64,000 nucleotides of DNA from Paguma larvata (Eukaryota > Chordata > Mammalia > Carnivora > Viverridae). This document shows, one piece after another, positions 23,585 to 33,554 of this stretch; positions within the stretch are counted from its first letter, which is position 1; every line of letters starts with the position of its first letter. The notes below the pieces were generated by a model. The model was not told the origin of the DNA and did not search any database. It saw nothing but the letters and a program-made list of their open reading frames with translations. Location: NCBI GenBank assembly GCA_030068075.1, contig CM057829.1, positions 85,427,132 to 85,491,131 of the forward strand, given 5' to 3'. A program made the translations under genes and the position numbers.

Positions 23585-24067
23585 AAAAACAAATAATCCA
23601 ATTAAATATGGGCAGAAGACATGAATAGACATTTCTCTAGAGAAGACATACAGATGGCAAACAGGCACATGAAAAGATGCTCGACGTCACTCATCATCAG
23701 GGATATGCGAATCAAAACCACAATAAAATAGCACCTCACATCTGTCAAAATGGCTAAAATCAAATAACAAGTAACAAGTGTTGGCAAGAATGTGGGGAAA
23801 AAGGATCCCTTGTGTGCTGTTGGTAGCAATGGAAACTGGTTCAGCCACTGTGGAAGACAGTACGAGGTTCCTCAAAAATTAAAAATAGAACTATGGTATG
23901 TTTGGTAATTCTACTAGGTATTTAACCAAAGAATATGAAAAAATTAATTCAAATAGATACATGTACTCCTATATTTATTGCAGCATTATTTACAATAGCT
24001 AAATTACAGAATCTGCCCAAGATGAATGGATAGATGAATTAGACAAAGATGAATGGATAAAAAAGTG

Positions 24068-24075
24068 ATATATAC

Positions 24076-24106
<31 letters not shown>
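24068..24106 (+). repeat. (TA)n-rich microsatellite in L1 3' region
   Basis: TATATACATATACA passing into about 12 TA units. It replaces the 'gtggtatatatacacaatgg' portion of the L1, an expansion of a naturally TA-rich site. Confidence 0.9.
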
Positions 24107-24107
<1 letters not shown>

Positions 24108-24534
24108 CTGGCATTATTAACTATTATTCATCATAAAAAAGAATGAAATATTGCCATTTGCAACAACATAGATGGATCTAGAGAGTGTAATACTAAGTGC
24201 AATAAGTCAATCAAGGACAAGTATATTACAATTTCATTCATAAATGGAATTTAAGAAATAAAACAATCCAAAAAGAAAAAAAGACAAACAAAAAAAAGCG
24301 ACTCTTAACTACAGAGAACAAATTGATGATTACCAGAGGGTAGGTGGATGAGGGCATGGGGTAAATAGATGAAGGGGATTAAGAGCACACTTACGGTGAT
24401 GAGCACTTAGTAATGTATAAAATTGTTGAATCATTATATTGTACACCTGAAACTAATATAACACTATATGTTAACTGTACTAGATTAAAATTTTAGAGGT
24501 AAATAAGTAAAGAAACAAAGAAATGATGGAGAAA

Positions 24535-25731
24535 AATAATAATCAGTCATACTAAATTTAAAGAGAAAAATAACACCGATTCTATATTTATGCCTTGAGT
24601 GTACAGCTGTAACCTTTCAGAATAAAAGTTGCTTAAATAAGGAGTAGAGAATTTAGTTTTATAAGAAACACTAAGAAATATTTAACCAACTGAAAGGCTT
24701 TTTATATAAGTTCAAAATCTCACTTTAGGAAATGTTTTAACAACAACCCATGGTTCAATATTATATCTTATTTTACATTCATTGTAAGATTCATGAATTC
24801 AATTAATATTTATGATTTCCTTTGAGAAGGAAAAAAAATCCAGACAGTTTATTTTGTAGACCAACAGTACACTGATAGTCCCTACTGAAAGCAAGGTATA
24901 CTTCCCCATCTTATATTCTCAAGAAACAGTAGCTACTTAGGGGGCAAACTACCATACTCAAAAAAGGCAAAAAATATATATATTATAAACAGACGAAGGA
25001 TATCAGCAAATATTTTGAGTGGCATTGAAGTTCTAATAAGATAGCCTAATTGAGAGATTTTCTAAGACTTCAAGTATAGACCTCTGGTTTTTTCTGCCTG
25101 AGCTGGACATTCTCCCCAGGCTCTGACCCTCACTTCCAATAGCCAATCAATGCTGCTTTTCACATTGTTGAGTTTATCCTTGTCCACTATTACCTACCTA
25201 CCCTCCCCCCCACCGTCAGGTATTTCCATTCACTTCCAAGACTCACAGCTCCACCCCACCCCACTCCAGCTCAGAGAATCAGTGAGGTAGCAGAGACACA
25301 GCAGTGACACACTGGGGACCTCACCCTCTCTGTTTCCCCTTCTCTCCCTTTTCCCTGCTGAAAGGGAAAGACTTTTATTTCTATGATCAGCTTAAATATA
25401 CTTATAGTTTCATTCAGATTATTCAATAATTTCAAGCCTTTGCCGGTGGTTCATTTCCTCATGTTACTTGCTGTTTTATCTTGAGTCCATCTTCCATGGA
25501 ACTAAAACATTCCCTAGGTTGTTTTCACTCGTGTAAAGCATGTGGGATTGGAATATAAAGATGACTCTGGAGACTTGAATGTTCACGACTGAGGGAAAGA
25601 CAAGAACCTGGGTATGGCCAGAGAGAAGTAGGTATAAACTTAAAACAAAGCAAAAATGGCTCAAGTGGTACAAAGTACTTCTATGGAGAAATGAGATTTT
25701 GAAAGATGATGGAGAACAACTGGGGTAAAAC
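24535..25731. other. Unassigned AT-rich stretch
   Basis: Right flank of the full-length L1; the first part may be remaining L1M. No repeat or exon is recognised. A C-rich patch at 25195-25265 and a 65-codon minus frame (25476-25673) are unsupported as genes. Confidence 0.5.
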
Positions 25732-25931
25732 TTAAAAGTCCTCAGGGCACCTGGATGGCTCAGCTGGTTAAATGGCTGCCTCCTGGTTTCAGCTCAGGTC
25801 ATGATGTCACAGTTCCTGAGTTCCAGCCCCGCATCCAGCTCTGTGCTGAAAGTGCAGAGCCTACTTGGGATTTCCCTCTCCCTCTCTCTCTCTCAATAAA
25901 TAAATAAACATAAAAAAATTTTAAGTCCCTC
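25732..25931 (+). mobile_element. Carnivore SINE, older copy
   Basis: Body about 25745-25918: head 'ggcacctggatggctcagct', insertion-like 'aatggctgcctcctggtttc', tail 'caataaataaataaacata'. Flanks 'ttaaaagtcctc' and 'ttttaagtccctc' resemble each other and fit a worn duplication at an L1-endonuclease-type TTTTAA site. Confidence 0.93.
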
Positions 25932-26223
25932 TTATAAGTTAATAAATAGAAGTAATTTGAAAGCAATTTAGGACAGAAAGTTTATGGCCTGAAAATCGCT
26001 CAGTGAATATTATTTTGGCAGTTGTGCCCAATACCAATTCTCGTGAGGAGAGAGTAGATGTAGGAAGCCCAGCGATCAGATCACCAAAGTGGTCTAAATG
26101 AATCATGATGAGTGCCTAGACAATTGGAGAGTACTTAGAGAAAAGAGGAGCGTTGAAAGGACAGAGTAGTTTTTCACCAAATATTTGCTGTGTTATAAAT
26201 GTCAGGCTCTCCACTCAGTGTTA

Positions 26224-26470
26224 GAAACAGAGTGTCATGTCGGGGGGCGCCTGGGTGGCTCAGTCGGTTAAGCTGCTGACTTCAGCTCAGGTCATGATCT
26301 CACGGTCTGTGAGTCCGAGCCCCGCTTCGGGCTCTGTGCTGATGGCTCAGAGCCTGGAGCCTGCTTCAGATTCTGCGTCTGCCTCTCTTTCTCTCTCTTC
26401 CCTTCCCCAGCTCACACTCTGTCTCTCAAAAATAAATAAACGTTTAAAAAAGAAAAGAAATAGAATGTCG
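26224..26470 (+). mobile_element. Young feline-type SINE
   Basis: Body about 26241-26456 is near consensus ('ggcgcctgggtggctcagtc', 'gctcagagcctggagcctgc'). Flanks 'gaaacagagtgtc' and 'gaaatagaatgtc' match at 11 of 13. A 98-codon frame starting at 26237 runs through the SINE into flanking DNA and is not a gene. Confidence 0.96.
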
Positions 26471-26701
26471 GGCAGGAACAACAAAACAGCAATGGTCTTT
26501 GCACTTACCAAACTTAAAAGACAAGTAGCATGAAAGAAGGCTGCCCTGAGAAACTCCGTTTATCTGAAGGATAAGTTGGAGTTGACCAAGAGCAGGTTTT
26601 CAGCGGTGAAGACATTTGCAAAAAGATACTCATTTTCATCAGAGAAAGTCTAAATTTTTGGCTACATTTCTATCACGTGAGTCTCACTGCTTACATAAGG
26701 A

Positions 26702-26880
26702 CTTCATCATTCACTCATTCAGCAAATATTTACTAAACAGTTTACTGTGTTACAATCCCAGATGCTTGGGATACAATGAAAAAAATCTTAAATTACATTA
26801 GAGGAGAGAGAAGAGTAAACTGACAATTTCAACACACCTGACAAGTGCTGTATAGATATTTCGGGAAAGAAGTGACATTA
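26702..26880 (-). mobile_element. L2 3'-end fragment
   Basis: Reverse complement of the L2 terminus: 'attcagcaaatatttactaa', 'gatgcttgggatacaatgaa', 'aaattacattagaggagag', then 'aagtgctgtatagatatt'. Confidence 0.6.
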
Positions 26881-27939
26881 ACAGTAGAAACAGTACCTCC
26901 AACTATAAAATAATAACTTGTTCTTGAGAATCAGGTTTGCAGTAGAATTTTTTTAATTGCATTAGCATATGATACAAGAAAATGCAGTCGCGGGGGATGC
27001 AAAAGGTGATTGGAACTGTTGGCACTGTCCACATTCTTCCTTTGCTACAGCTGGGGCCTGAGCATGATCAATTGTGGGCAGAAAGAGGCCCACGTAGGAC
27101 TAGAAGTGTCAGCTTTGTGACTCCAGCTGCCTTTCCAAACAGAATAAAATCACATAATAGGAAACCTTTCATGAACAGCAGGAGAAAAAGTGAGAAGGGA
27201 CTAAACATAAGGTCAAGTCTATACAACTCAAGACACTAAATTGAATTTGTTCATCCTCTAAAAGAAGCAGTGTTTTGCCAGCAATATGTCTCATCATGGG
27301 GGGTGGATAGGCTGAATAACCACAGGCCTTGTGAATGACTGGAGGTAGGAGGTAAGAGACTATTTCCTGAACCGATCCCCCTGAGTCCCCACAGAGCTCA
27401 GAGTGAGAATTTTTGCATATTTACAATGATTATTTGGGCATCTTCCATCACCAAAACTGGATATGTAATGTCTCACATTCCACTTATTTAGCAATAACAC
27501 ATTTAAGGTGCCAACTTCAGACTTCTCAAGAAACTACAGTGCTCACAGAATTCTGCCAGAAGCTGAAGAAAGTTCTAAAGGGCTTGGCTGAGGAAAGAAA
27601 TCACTAGAGAATAATTTGATCCAGCATGAAAGGTCACATAAGTCAAGGTCTGTTGCCAAAATGCTGCCAGTGAGGATTAATTAATACCAGTTGAGCAACC
27701 AAGAGTGTCTGGCATTTTACCAAGACTGCCTTTCTCAGCCTTCCTCCACTAAAAATGACTGTGAGTTTTGAGCTAACAGGGCCAACAGATGCTCACCTCT
27801 CTGGTCATAACAAAATGGAAGGGGGCGGATGTGACTACAAGCCTCCTCTCTACTTTCAGCTACACAAAAATAGGTTTTATAGTCTTTTATCTAGGAATGT
27901 TTTCTTTTCCCATTTAGAGAAATACACAAAAATAGATAA
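26881..27939. other. Unassigned stretch
   Basis: No repeat or gene recognised. Plus-strand frames of 85 (26982-27239), 64 (27413-27607) and 64 codons (27755-27949) have no domain, no splice context and ordinary flanks. Confidence 0.5.
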
Positions 27940-28135
27940 AGTTTATTAAGTTCCAGATATATGGCAGACCCTGAATTGGGCACATGTTTTACGTTTAATC
28001 ACTCAATGCTCCCAATAAACCTAAAAAAAGTACTATTATCCTCATTTTATACATGAGGGAAATGATGCTTTAATATTAGCCAAAGACATACAACACACAC
28101 ATTCTCAAGCTTCAAAGCCAGTGCTGCCTCCCTAT
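27940..28135 (-). mobile_element. MIR SINE
   Basis: 'agttccagatatatggcaga', 'agtactattatcctcatttt', 'atacatgagggaaatgatgc' and 'agccaaagacatacaacac' follow the order of MIR on the minus strand. Diverged. Confidence 0.75.
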
Positions 28136-28949
28136 GCTGCATGTGTTTTGCTAGATCTAAGCAATTTATTACTTGCTGCAGGAGACTCTTCATAATAATA
28201 ATACTATTGCTTATTACTAGAGGCCACTCTGACCCTCGTGACTAGCTTGGGCTAGGCCACGTAAAACCTCAAGAATCATGAGTCAGTACTGAGCATTTGT
28301 TAAACCTTAACCAGTTTACCTAGAACCAGCTGATTCCTTGCCAGTAATATTAAGCCTAGAGCACAAAACAGAGGATAAATCCACATGTTGGAATTATACG
28401 GTGGTTTACAAGAAAAAGACACGTGCAGAACTTTTAGTGGGCGGTGAAAGAACTTGAAGAGTCTCCCTTTTCTGGTCCCTCTCTCACGCTCACCTATTTA
28501 ATGTGATACATCTTATAGGATATGAAAGATTTCCTATTTTTTTCTTTCCACTTCTGCAAGACACAATTTCAAGGCCCAAGATTACAGTTCAATTCAAGAC
28601 ACAATTTCAAGTCTATGATTACACACTTTGGAGGGTGTAACACATATTTTTGTGAGTTATGTTCAATTTCTTATATATAAATTTTCAAATTTATTGTTAT
28701 AGTATAAATATAATATAAATGTATACCATAACATTTTTTGAAGAAGCATGAGAATGCTTAAATAGGAAGGGAAGGCTAAAATTTACTAAAATAAGACTGC
28801 AAATATGCCATGGTAATTAGTGCAAATCTATACAATCAGATCCTAACTTATGGTTAGTTATCCTGTGTCAATCTATCCAAAGGATAGTGTTCTATTCGTT
28901 TTTTGTTGTTGTTGTTGTCCTTTAAATTTTTTTTCCTGCTTTCTTCAAG
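28136..28949. other. Unassigned stretch with a two-copy duplication
   Basis: No family recognised. 'caagacacaatttcaag' occurs twice (about 28557 and 28596), each copy followed by similar text ('cccaagattaca', 'tctatgattaca'), a two-copy tandem duplication of about 39 bp. A short (TTG)n lies at 28899-28918. Confidence 0.55.
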
Positions 28950-29015
28950 CACATAGACCAGTGCTTTGGATCATAGAGAGATTGAGCACTCAATAAACAA
29001 GCATGTATTGAACTC
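28950..29015 (+). mobile_element. L2 3'-terminus fragment (short)
   Basis: 'gagcactcaataaacaagca' followed by 'tgtattgaactcc' resembles the end of L2 in sense. Too short for certainty. Confidence 0.4.
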
Positions 29016-29591
29016 CTACTTTTCCTCTTTTACTTTTGCAACCAATCCTTAGTGTATTCATATCCTGCCCATGAGACCTGACTGCTTTCATCACTCTTCA
29101 TTACTGGAATTAACTTTCAGGTCAGCTTGTCATTTTCCAGGATTTGAATTGCCTTCATTACATCATACCAGAGGACTCTCAAATCTAATCGTGATCTTCA
29201 GTGCAGTGACAGCACTGGGCATTTACTTGGTGTTATGCAAAATGTTAGGCAAAATGTTATGCCTACTTTATAGATGTTATATGGCACATGGTCATGGCTC
29301 TGTGAACTATGTCAGTAGTTGGCCTATTTACAGAGCAGACACTAGATTAAGGACACTTATTGGAAACCTATAGCTGCACAGGGACTCTAAGAGAGATGAC
29401 TGATTGATGGGAAGAGATACCTAGAAAAGAGATTGACAAAGGGGATGAAACACTCCACTTCCAGATGGCACGCATACAGAGATACCCCAGGTATATGCAA
29501 GCTAACGATACTAAATATGTATTCATAAAAAGCTTACATGAGGAATGGACATTAGAGTTTACCTAAAATAAAAACAGCAAATTTGTATATA
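29016..29591. other. Unassigned stretch
   Basis: No repeat recognised. A 100-codon frame at 29071-29373 has no recognisable domain or start context. Near 29220-29270 'gcaaaatgtta' is duplicated ('gcaaaatgttaggcaaaatgttatgc', written here only in part). Confidence 0.45.
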
Positions 29592-29810
29592 GGATTTTGT
29601 GCTGAGTGCTTCATGTATTAACCCATTTAATTCTCCAAATGAATATATAATTCAGATATTATTATCTCCATTTACAGATGAGGAACCTGAGGCACACAGG
29701 CCAACCACATGACTAGTAAATGGGGTGGGAGCATAGGGTTTGCTGGTACTTGAACATGGGCAGTCCAGTTCCAGAGACTGGGTTCTTCACCACTACGGTT
29801 TGCTGCCTCT
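29592..29810 (-). mobile_element. MIR SINE
   Basis: Minus-strand MIR, almost complete: 'gtgctgagtgcttcatgtat', 'ttattatctccatttacaga', 'tgaggaacctgaggcacaca', 'actagtaaatggggtggga', then 'ggttcttcaccactac' at the head end. Overlapping frames on both strands (29672-30009) are by-products. Confidence 0.8.
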
Positions 29811-29834
29811 CCTGCTTGACAGTAAGGGCACAGC

Positions 29835-29925
29835 CACCCACAGAGATTATGTGGCCTGTCCAAGGCCACATAGACAAAGTGTTAGAATTAGGATCTTTAT
29901 ACTCCCAAGCCATTATATTTCTACT
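29835..29925 (-). mobile_element. Second, partial MIR next to the first
   Basis: 'gtggcctgtccaaggccaca', 'tagacaaagtgttagaatta' and 'ggatctttatactcccaag' repeat the head-side part of a minus-strand MIR immediately after the complete copy. It is either an independent MIR or a partial duplication. Confidence 0.55.
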
Positions 29926-30258
29926 ACATTTCACTGTCTTCCTTTATCTGCCCTCACTATAACCATCATCTTCTCTGGAATTCTCCTCTTATCTGAATTC
30001 TGTCAGTGACATCATTGTGCTCTCAGTTACCCTCCCTAAAACCTGTATTATCCTTTTCTGGCCCTTTTGTATCCAGCCAGTTTCCTAGGCCCCTAGATTT
30101 AACTTTACACACCTCTCTCATCTAGTCCTAACCCTCCTTTTTCACTGCCCCTGCTTCACCTCACAGTCTCATCTAATTTTAGACTCCTCCTTCCTCTTTC
30201 TGCTCTTTTGGATGCGTACATCCTTACTTCTAAGCAACATGAATATACTGCTACTGCT
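29926..30258. other. Unassigned pyrimidine-rich stretch
   Basis: C- and T-rich text with no recognisable family; L2 is possible. No gene evidence. Confidence 0.4.
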
Positions 30259-30313
30259 TGAGGTTTTGTTTTTTTTTTTAATTTATTTTGAGAGAGAGAA
30301 AGAGAGCATGTGC

Positions 30314-30650
30314 GGGAAAGAGTATCGATGGAAAAAAGACTGCCTCTTTAATAAATGGTGCTGGGAGAACTAGATAGAAACATGTAGAAGAATGAACCTA
30401 GACCACTTCCTTACACCACTCACAAAAATAAACTCTAAATGGATGAAGGATCTGAGTGTGAGACAGGAAACCATCAAAATCCTAAAGGAGAAAGCAAGAA
30501 AAAACCTCTTTGATCTAAGCTGCACCAATTTCTTACACGACACATCTCCAAAGGCAAGGGAATTAAAAGCAAAAATGAATTATTGGGACCTCATCAAGAT
30601 AAAAAGCTTCTGCACTGCAAAGGAAACAATCAACAAAACTAATAGGCAAC
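30314..30650 (+). mobile_element. Internal L1 ORF2 fragment inside the SINE
   Basis: About 337 bp of L1 ORF2 C-terminal region in sense, from 'ggaaagagtatcgatgg' through 'aataaatggtgctgggagaa' to 'acaaaactaataggcaacc'. It has neither a 5' end, a 3' UTR nor an A-tail, so it is not a normal 3'-anchored insertion. The SINE text at the two junctions, 'catgtgcggg' (30307-30316) and 'catgtaaggg' (30650-30659), matches at 8 of 10 bases. Confidence 0.88.
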
Positions 30651-30784
30651 CATGTAAGGGCGTGCAAGTGGGAGGAGGGGCAGAGAGAGAGAGGAGAGAG
30701 AGAATCCCAAGCAGACACCATGTTGTCAGTGCAGAGCCCACCACCGCAGCGCTTGAACTCATGAACTGTGAGATCAGGACCTGA
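30392..30784 (+). pseudogene. L1 ORF2 C-terminal remnant fused to SINE sequence
   Basis: A 130-codon open frame. Residues 1-86 are L1 ORF2p C-terminal region ('MNLDHFLTPLTKINSKWMKD', 'KARELKAKMNYWDLIKIKSF'). From about residue 87 ('CKGVQVGGGAERERRERIPS') it reads antisense SINE. The frame is open across the junction by chance. No promoter or start evidence supports a protein. Confidence 0.75.
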
Positions 30785-30845
30785 GCTGAAATCAAGAGTC
30801 AGATGCTTAACCAACTGAGCCACCCAGGCTCCCCTGAGTTTTTAA

Positions 30846-31364
30846 TGTTAGGCATTGGCCATTGATTTCTCTCAACAGAAGGTGCAGATTTTTGCTTTCT
30901 CCTCAACTCCCACTCCCACTGCAATCTTCATCCTTCTAATACAAATATGTTGTAATATGGGCTGGATCAGTGTTTGTAAAGACCAACTGAATGCTTTTAT
31001 TGACTCATGTAGCATATGACGTCTTCCCCTCCTTTAATGAACAGTTTGTTTCCTCTGGAGTGTCATTTGCTGAATTTTCGGTCATGAATTCAACCGTGAA
31101 TCCTCCCTATGGTGTGAGCATCTTCTCAATACATTCAGACAGCTCAGGTGTGCTTTCAGTTTCATCTGAATGACACCACTCACTGAACTTCAGATGTGCC
31201 CCACCCCAGGCCAGCCCCAGGCCAACTACCTTCCGTCATCACCCTGATGATTCCCATCTTCTAACTCTTGGGTTGGAGCTCCATTTCCTGGACCCCATGT
31301 CTTCTTTTTCCTAGCTATAACTTCTCATTTTGCTGAGAAACGGTGTGTGGAAGGTACATTTTTT
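30846..31364. other. Unassigned stretch
   Basis: No repeat or gene recognised. A 60-codon plus frame (30991-31173) has no support. Confidence 0.45.
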
Positions 31365-32215
31365 AAGACTTACAAAATTCTACCCTCACGTTTGATTGAG
31401 AATATGTATGGGTATAGATTTCTAGGTTAGAAAACAGTATCTTCTAGTCTCCAGTGTTGCTATTATCTGTGACATTTTTATTTTTGATCCTTCGTATGAA
31501 TCGCCTTCTTCTACTATACTATTTTTCTGTCCCCCCAGAAGCTTGTTGTATCTTTCCTTTGTCTCTAGTGTCCTGATATTTCACAATAATGTGCTTCAAC
31601 GGGGGTGTATTTTCATCCATTTTGCTGAGCACTCAACTCAGAGAGCCCTTTCCATGTGAAAACGTATGTCCTTTAATAGTGATATTTAAATACATTATAA
31701 ATGTATGTATACACATATATATGCACATCAGATACTTAGTATATATAATTAATTACATAAATTATGTATACTATATATGAAATATATAAATAATTGAAAT
31801 ATATAAATTGAAATATACATTTAATTGAAATATCATACATTTAATTGAAATATATATAATTGAAAAATATTCCTCTTCACTTTCTCTTTTTGCTCTTTCT
31901 AAATTTCCTAATATTTAGATGTTGAACTGCCTAGAACCTTCTCCTTTTCCTCTGCATTCTGGGAGGTTTTCTTAACTTTTACTTACTAATCTTAGAGATT
32001 TTTGTTTATTTTTTTTTTTTTTGCATTTCTGCTATCTCATATTTTTAATTTGTAACAGTTCTTCTTTGCTTTCTATTCCATTTCATAGCACCTGATCCTG
32101 TTTAATGGATGTAATCTCTTCTTTTGTCTCTTGGAGGATATTAATGATTGATTTCTTTGCTGTTTTCTTTTACCTGCATAGTCTGATTCTCTAAGGTTTT
32201 GTTTTGGTTTCTATC
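31365..32215 (-). mobile_element. Ancient L1M fragment, ORF1 side, with AT-rich expansion
   Basis: Complement of the old L1M ORF1-bearing region. Landmarks are 'tgggtatagatttctaggtt', 'ctagtctccagtgttgctat', 'ttgatccttcgtatgaa', 'atttcacaataatgtgcttc', then 'cattctgggaggttttctta' and 'taatggatgtaatctcttc'. The middle is displaced by an AT-rich repeat (31690-31868). The same region in sense lies at 58930-59730. Confidence 0.65.
31740..31868 (+). repeat. AT-rich minisatellite
   Basis: Repeats of the core 'aattgaaatata' (at least five, spaced 12-20 bases) embedded in TATA-type text. Units vary ('tttaattgaaatatcatac', 'aattgaaatatatat'). Confidence 0.8.
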
Positions 32216-32690
32216 TTCCAACAGCAGAGGGTATCAGTTTACATGTCACAATGGTCCACTAATGGGCTATTTGGAAGCCTTGAATGAATGGATATGTGAG
32301 GCTGCCAATGAGGAGTTTGACTAAAGGGTAATCTCAAAGAGTCAGATTGGATTTGGGAAGAAACATCTGATACCAATTTCCGTAAAACTTTTCCTCTTGG
32401 CTGATCAGATTCCTTAGGGAAAACTTGCAGTTTTTACTTGAAATGGCATAAGCTTAGCTACGAGCATTATGGTAAATGAGAGCGAAGAGTGGGCTGAGAG
32501 TCTCAGATTCAGGGTAAATTTTCATATAATGCCTCCTGTTTTCATACAATAATCTTGCTCTCAAATCTGTTTGGTATTCCCCACTCCTAAACCCTCTATT
32601 TTACAATCCTCAGAGAATACATCTCTGTTCTCCTGCCTGGTTAAAAGAGGGAACTGTCTTTGCTTTATGTGATAGAAGAAAGAATAGAGA
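32216..32690. other. Unassigned stretch
   Basis: No family recognised. It could be internal ERV sequence linked to the LTR downstream, but no motif shows this. Confidence 0.4.
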
Positions 32691-33180
32691 GGATGAAGGA
32701 AACCAGAATATGTCACCTCAAAATATGTCCCTTTGACATAAAAATTATTTTGAGCTGAAGGCAATGAAGAAGGAGAAAAGCCATGGATAGCTCCCCTTTT
32801 TCTGCCAGAAGACAGGATATAAATTCTCCTTTTACTAGGGACAGACTCTTATGAGCCCAGAGATGGCACCAAAGGAATCTGAAAACCAACTTCATTAGCT
32901 TCCTCCCATTATATTTACCTTCCCAGTTTGCTGCCCTTGGAAGCCTAAATCTGCCTTTCTTTGTTATGTCATTTCTTGACACATGTCTTGTTGAAGATAC
33001 TATATTGGCTGGAATTCCAAACCATGATTTTGAATTACTTTAGGTTTGGGTTGCTCTGATGTGGTATGTACAGCCCACAGTAATAAACGATTGTTCTGCT
33101 CTTGCTAATCTGTCTTTTTGTTAGAGTCCCAGCTGAAAACCTAAGTTGAGTAGAAGTAAAATTTTGCCTCCACTATAGGA
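32691..33180 (+). mobile_element. ERVL-like LTR
   Basis: An LTR of about 490 bp that I recognise by ordered blocks: 'atgtcacctcaaaatatgtc', 'tgacataaaaattattttga', 'ggataaattc' type text preceding 'tccttttactagggacaga', 'ttagcttcctcccattatat', polyadenylation signal 'cagtaataaacgattgttct', then 'aatctgtctttttgttagag' and 'agctgaaaacctaagttgag'. It appears solo. Subfamily not assigned. Confidence 0.65.
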
Positions 33181-33554
33181 CCATCTTCTCCTTAAATTTT
33201 CAATTAATTCTTCAGTTTACAGCCCCAAATCCACCTACACTCTCAGGGGCAATTGGTGCCACCAACTCCCTAGCCATTAAGAATTCTGGACTGTAACTTG
33301 GGTTACTTTTCAGCTTTTCATATTTCTCAGGTCTGTTAATTAAGTTTTCGTTCATCCATCAACTTTGCCAGCTACCCAATTTTTGCTGTTGGCTCCCCTA
33401 CATTCTCTTTGTCATTTTAGGCTTAAAAACTAAAATCTCTTTCCTGTCATTTTAGCGTGGGCTGAAGGAGGGGCAGAAGTTCAATTCTTGTGTTTGACTT
33501 GCAAGTTTACATAGATATTGGCCATCATTTCCTCTTGGCTAGTTAGTAAGTTAC
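33181..33554. other. Unassigned stretch
   Basis: T- and C-rich text with no recognisable repeat or exon. Confidence 0.4.

Larger units (their letters stand above)
21488..23890 (+). pseudogene. L1 ORF2 remnant: deleted reverse transcriptase and C-terminus
   Basis: ORF2 continues in fragments. Before the RT there is 'gaaaccaggagctggttctt'; RT N-terminal text includes 'aaaaaagagaaccacaggcc' and 'gataaatatagatgcaaaaa'. A SINE interrupts at 22187-22377. Near 22625-22640 the text jumps from 'ccccacagtttaact', upstream of the catalytic motif, to 'gcagaaagagaagttaag', well past it. The segment encoding the metal-binding Y/F-A-D-D motif is therefore absent. C-terminal phrases follow ('gaaccacaaaataccctgaa', 'ggttcctcaaaaattaaaaa'). 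Frames are broken throughout. Confidence 0.82.
16996..24534 (+). mobile_element. Full-length carnivore LINE-1 with 18-bp duplication, inactive
   Basis: The element body is 17014-24516. The identical 18-mer 'aaagaaatgatggagaaa' flanks it at 16996-17013 and 24517-24534, proving one complete insertion event. Parts in order: 5' UTR to about 18500 (starting near 'ggggaagatgatggaataag'), ORF1 (about 18535-19640), ORF2 (about 19985-23890), and 3' UTR ending near 'gtactagattaaaatttt'. Later insertions are SINEs at 19303-19508 and 22187-22377 and a short L1 at about 20468-21018. Removing these leaves about 6.55 kb, close to a normal L1. Both ORFs carry many stops, and the reverse-transcriptase core is deleted near 22630. 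The A-tail is worn away, consistent with age. Confidence 0.93.
30259..30845 (-). mobile_element. Older carnivore SINE split by an L1 fragment
   Basis: The minus-strand SINE has two parts. The tail side is 30269-30313 ('aatttattttgagagagaga'), the head side 30652-30834 ('gaggggcagagagagagagg' to 'tgagccacccaggctcccc'). Together they restore the expected older-subfamily order, compare the intact relative at 63720-63928. Flanks 'tgaggttttg' and 'tgagttttta' fit a worn duplication of the SINE's own insertion. Confidence 0.88.

Noticed and set aside
31740..31868. CRISPR-like spacing in the AT-rich minisatellite
   Set aside because: Units are imperfect, spacers are themselves AT repeats, and the genome is mammalian.
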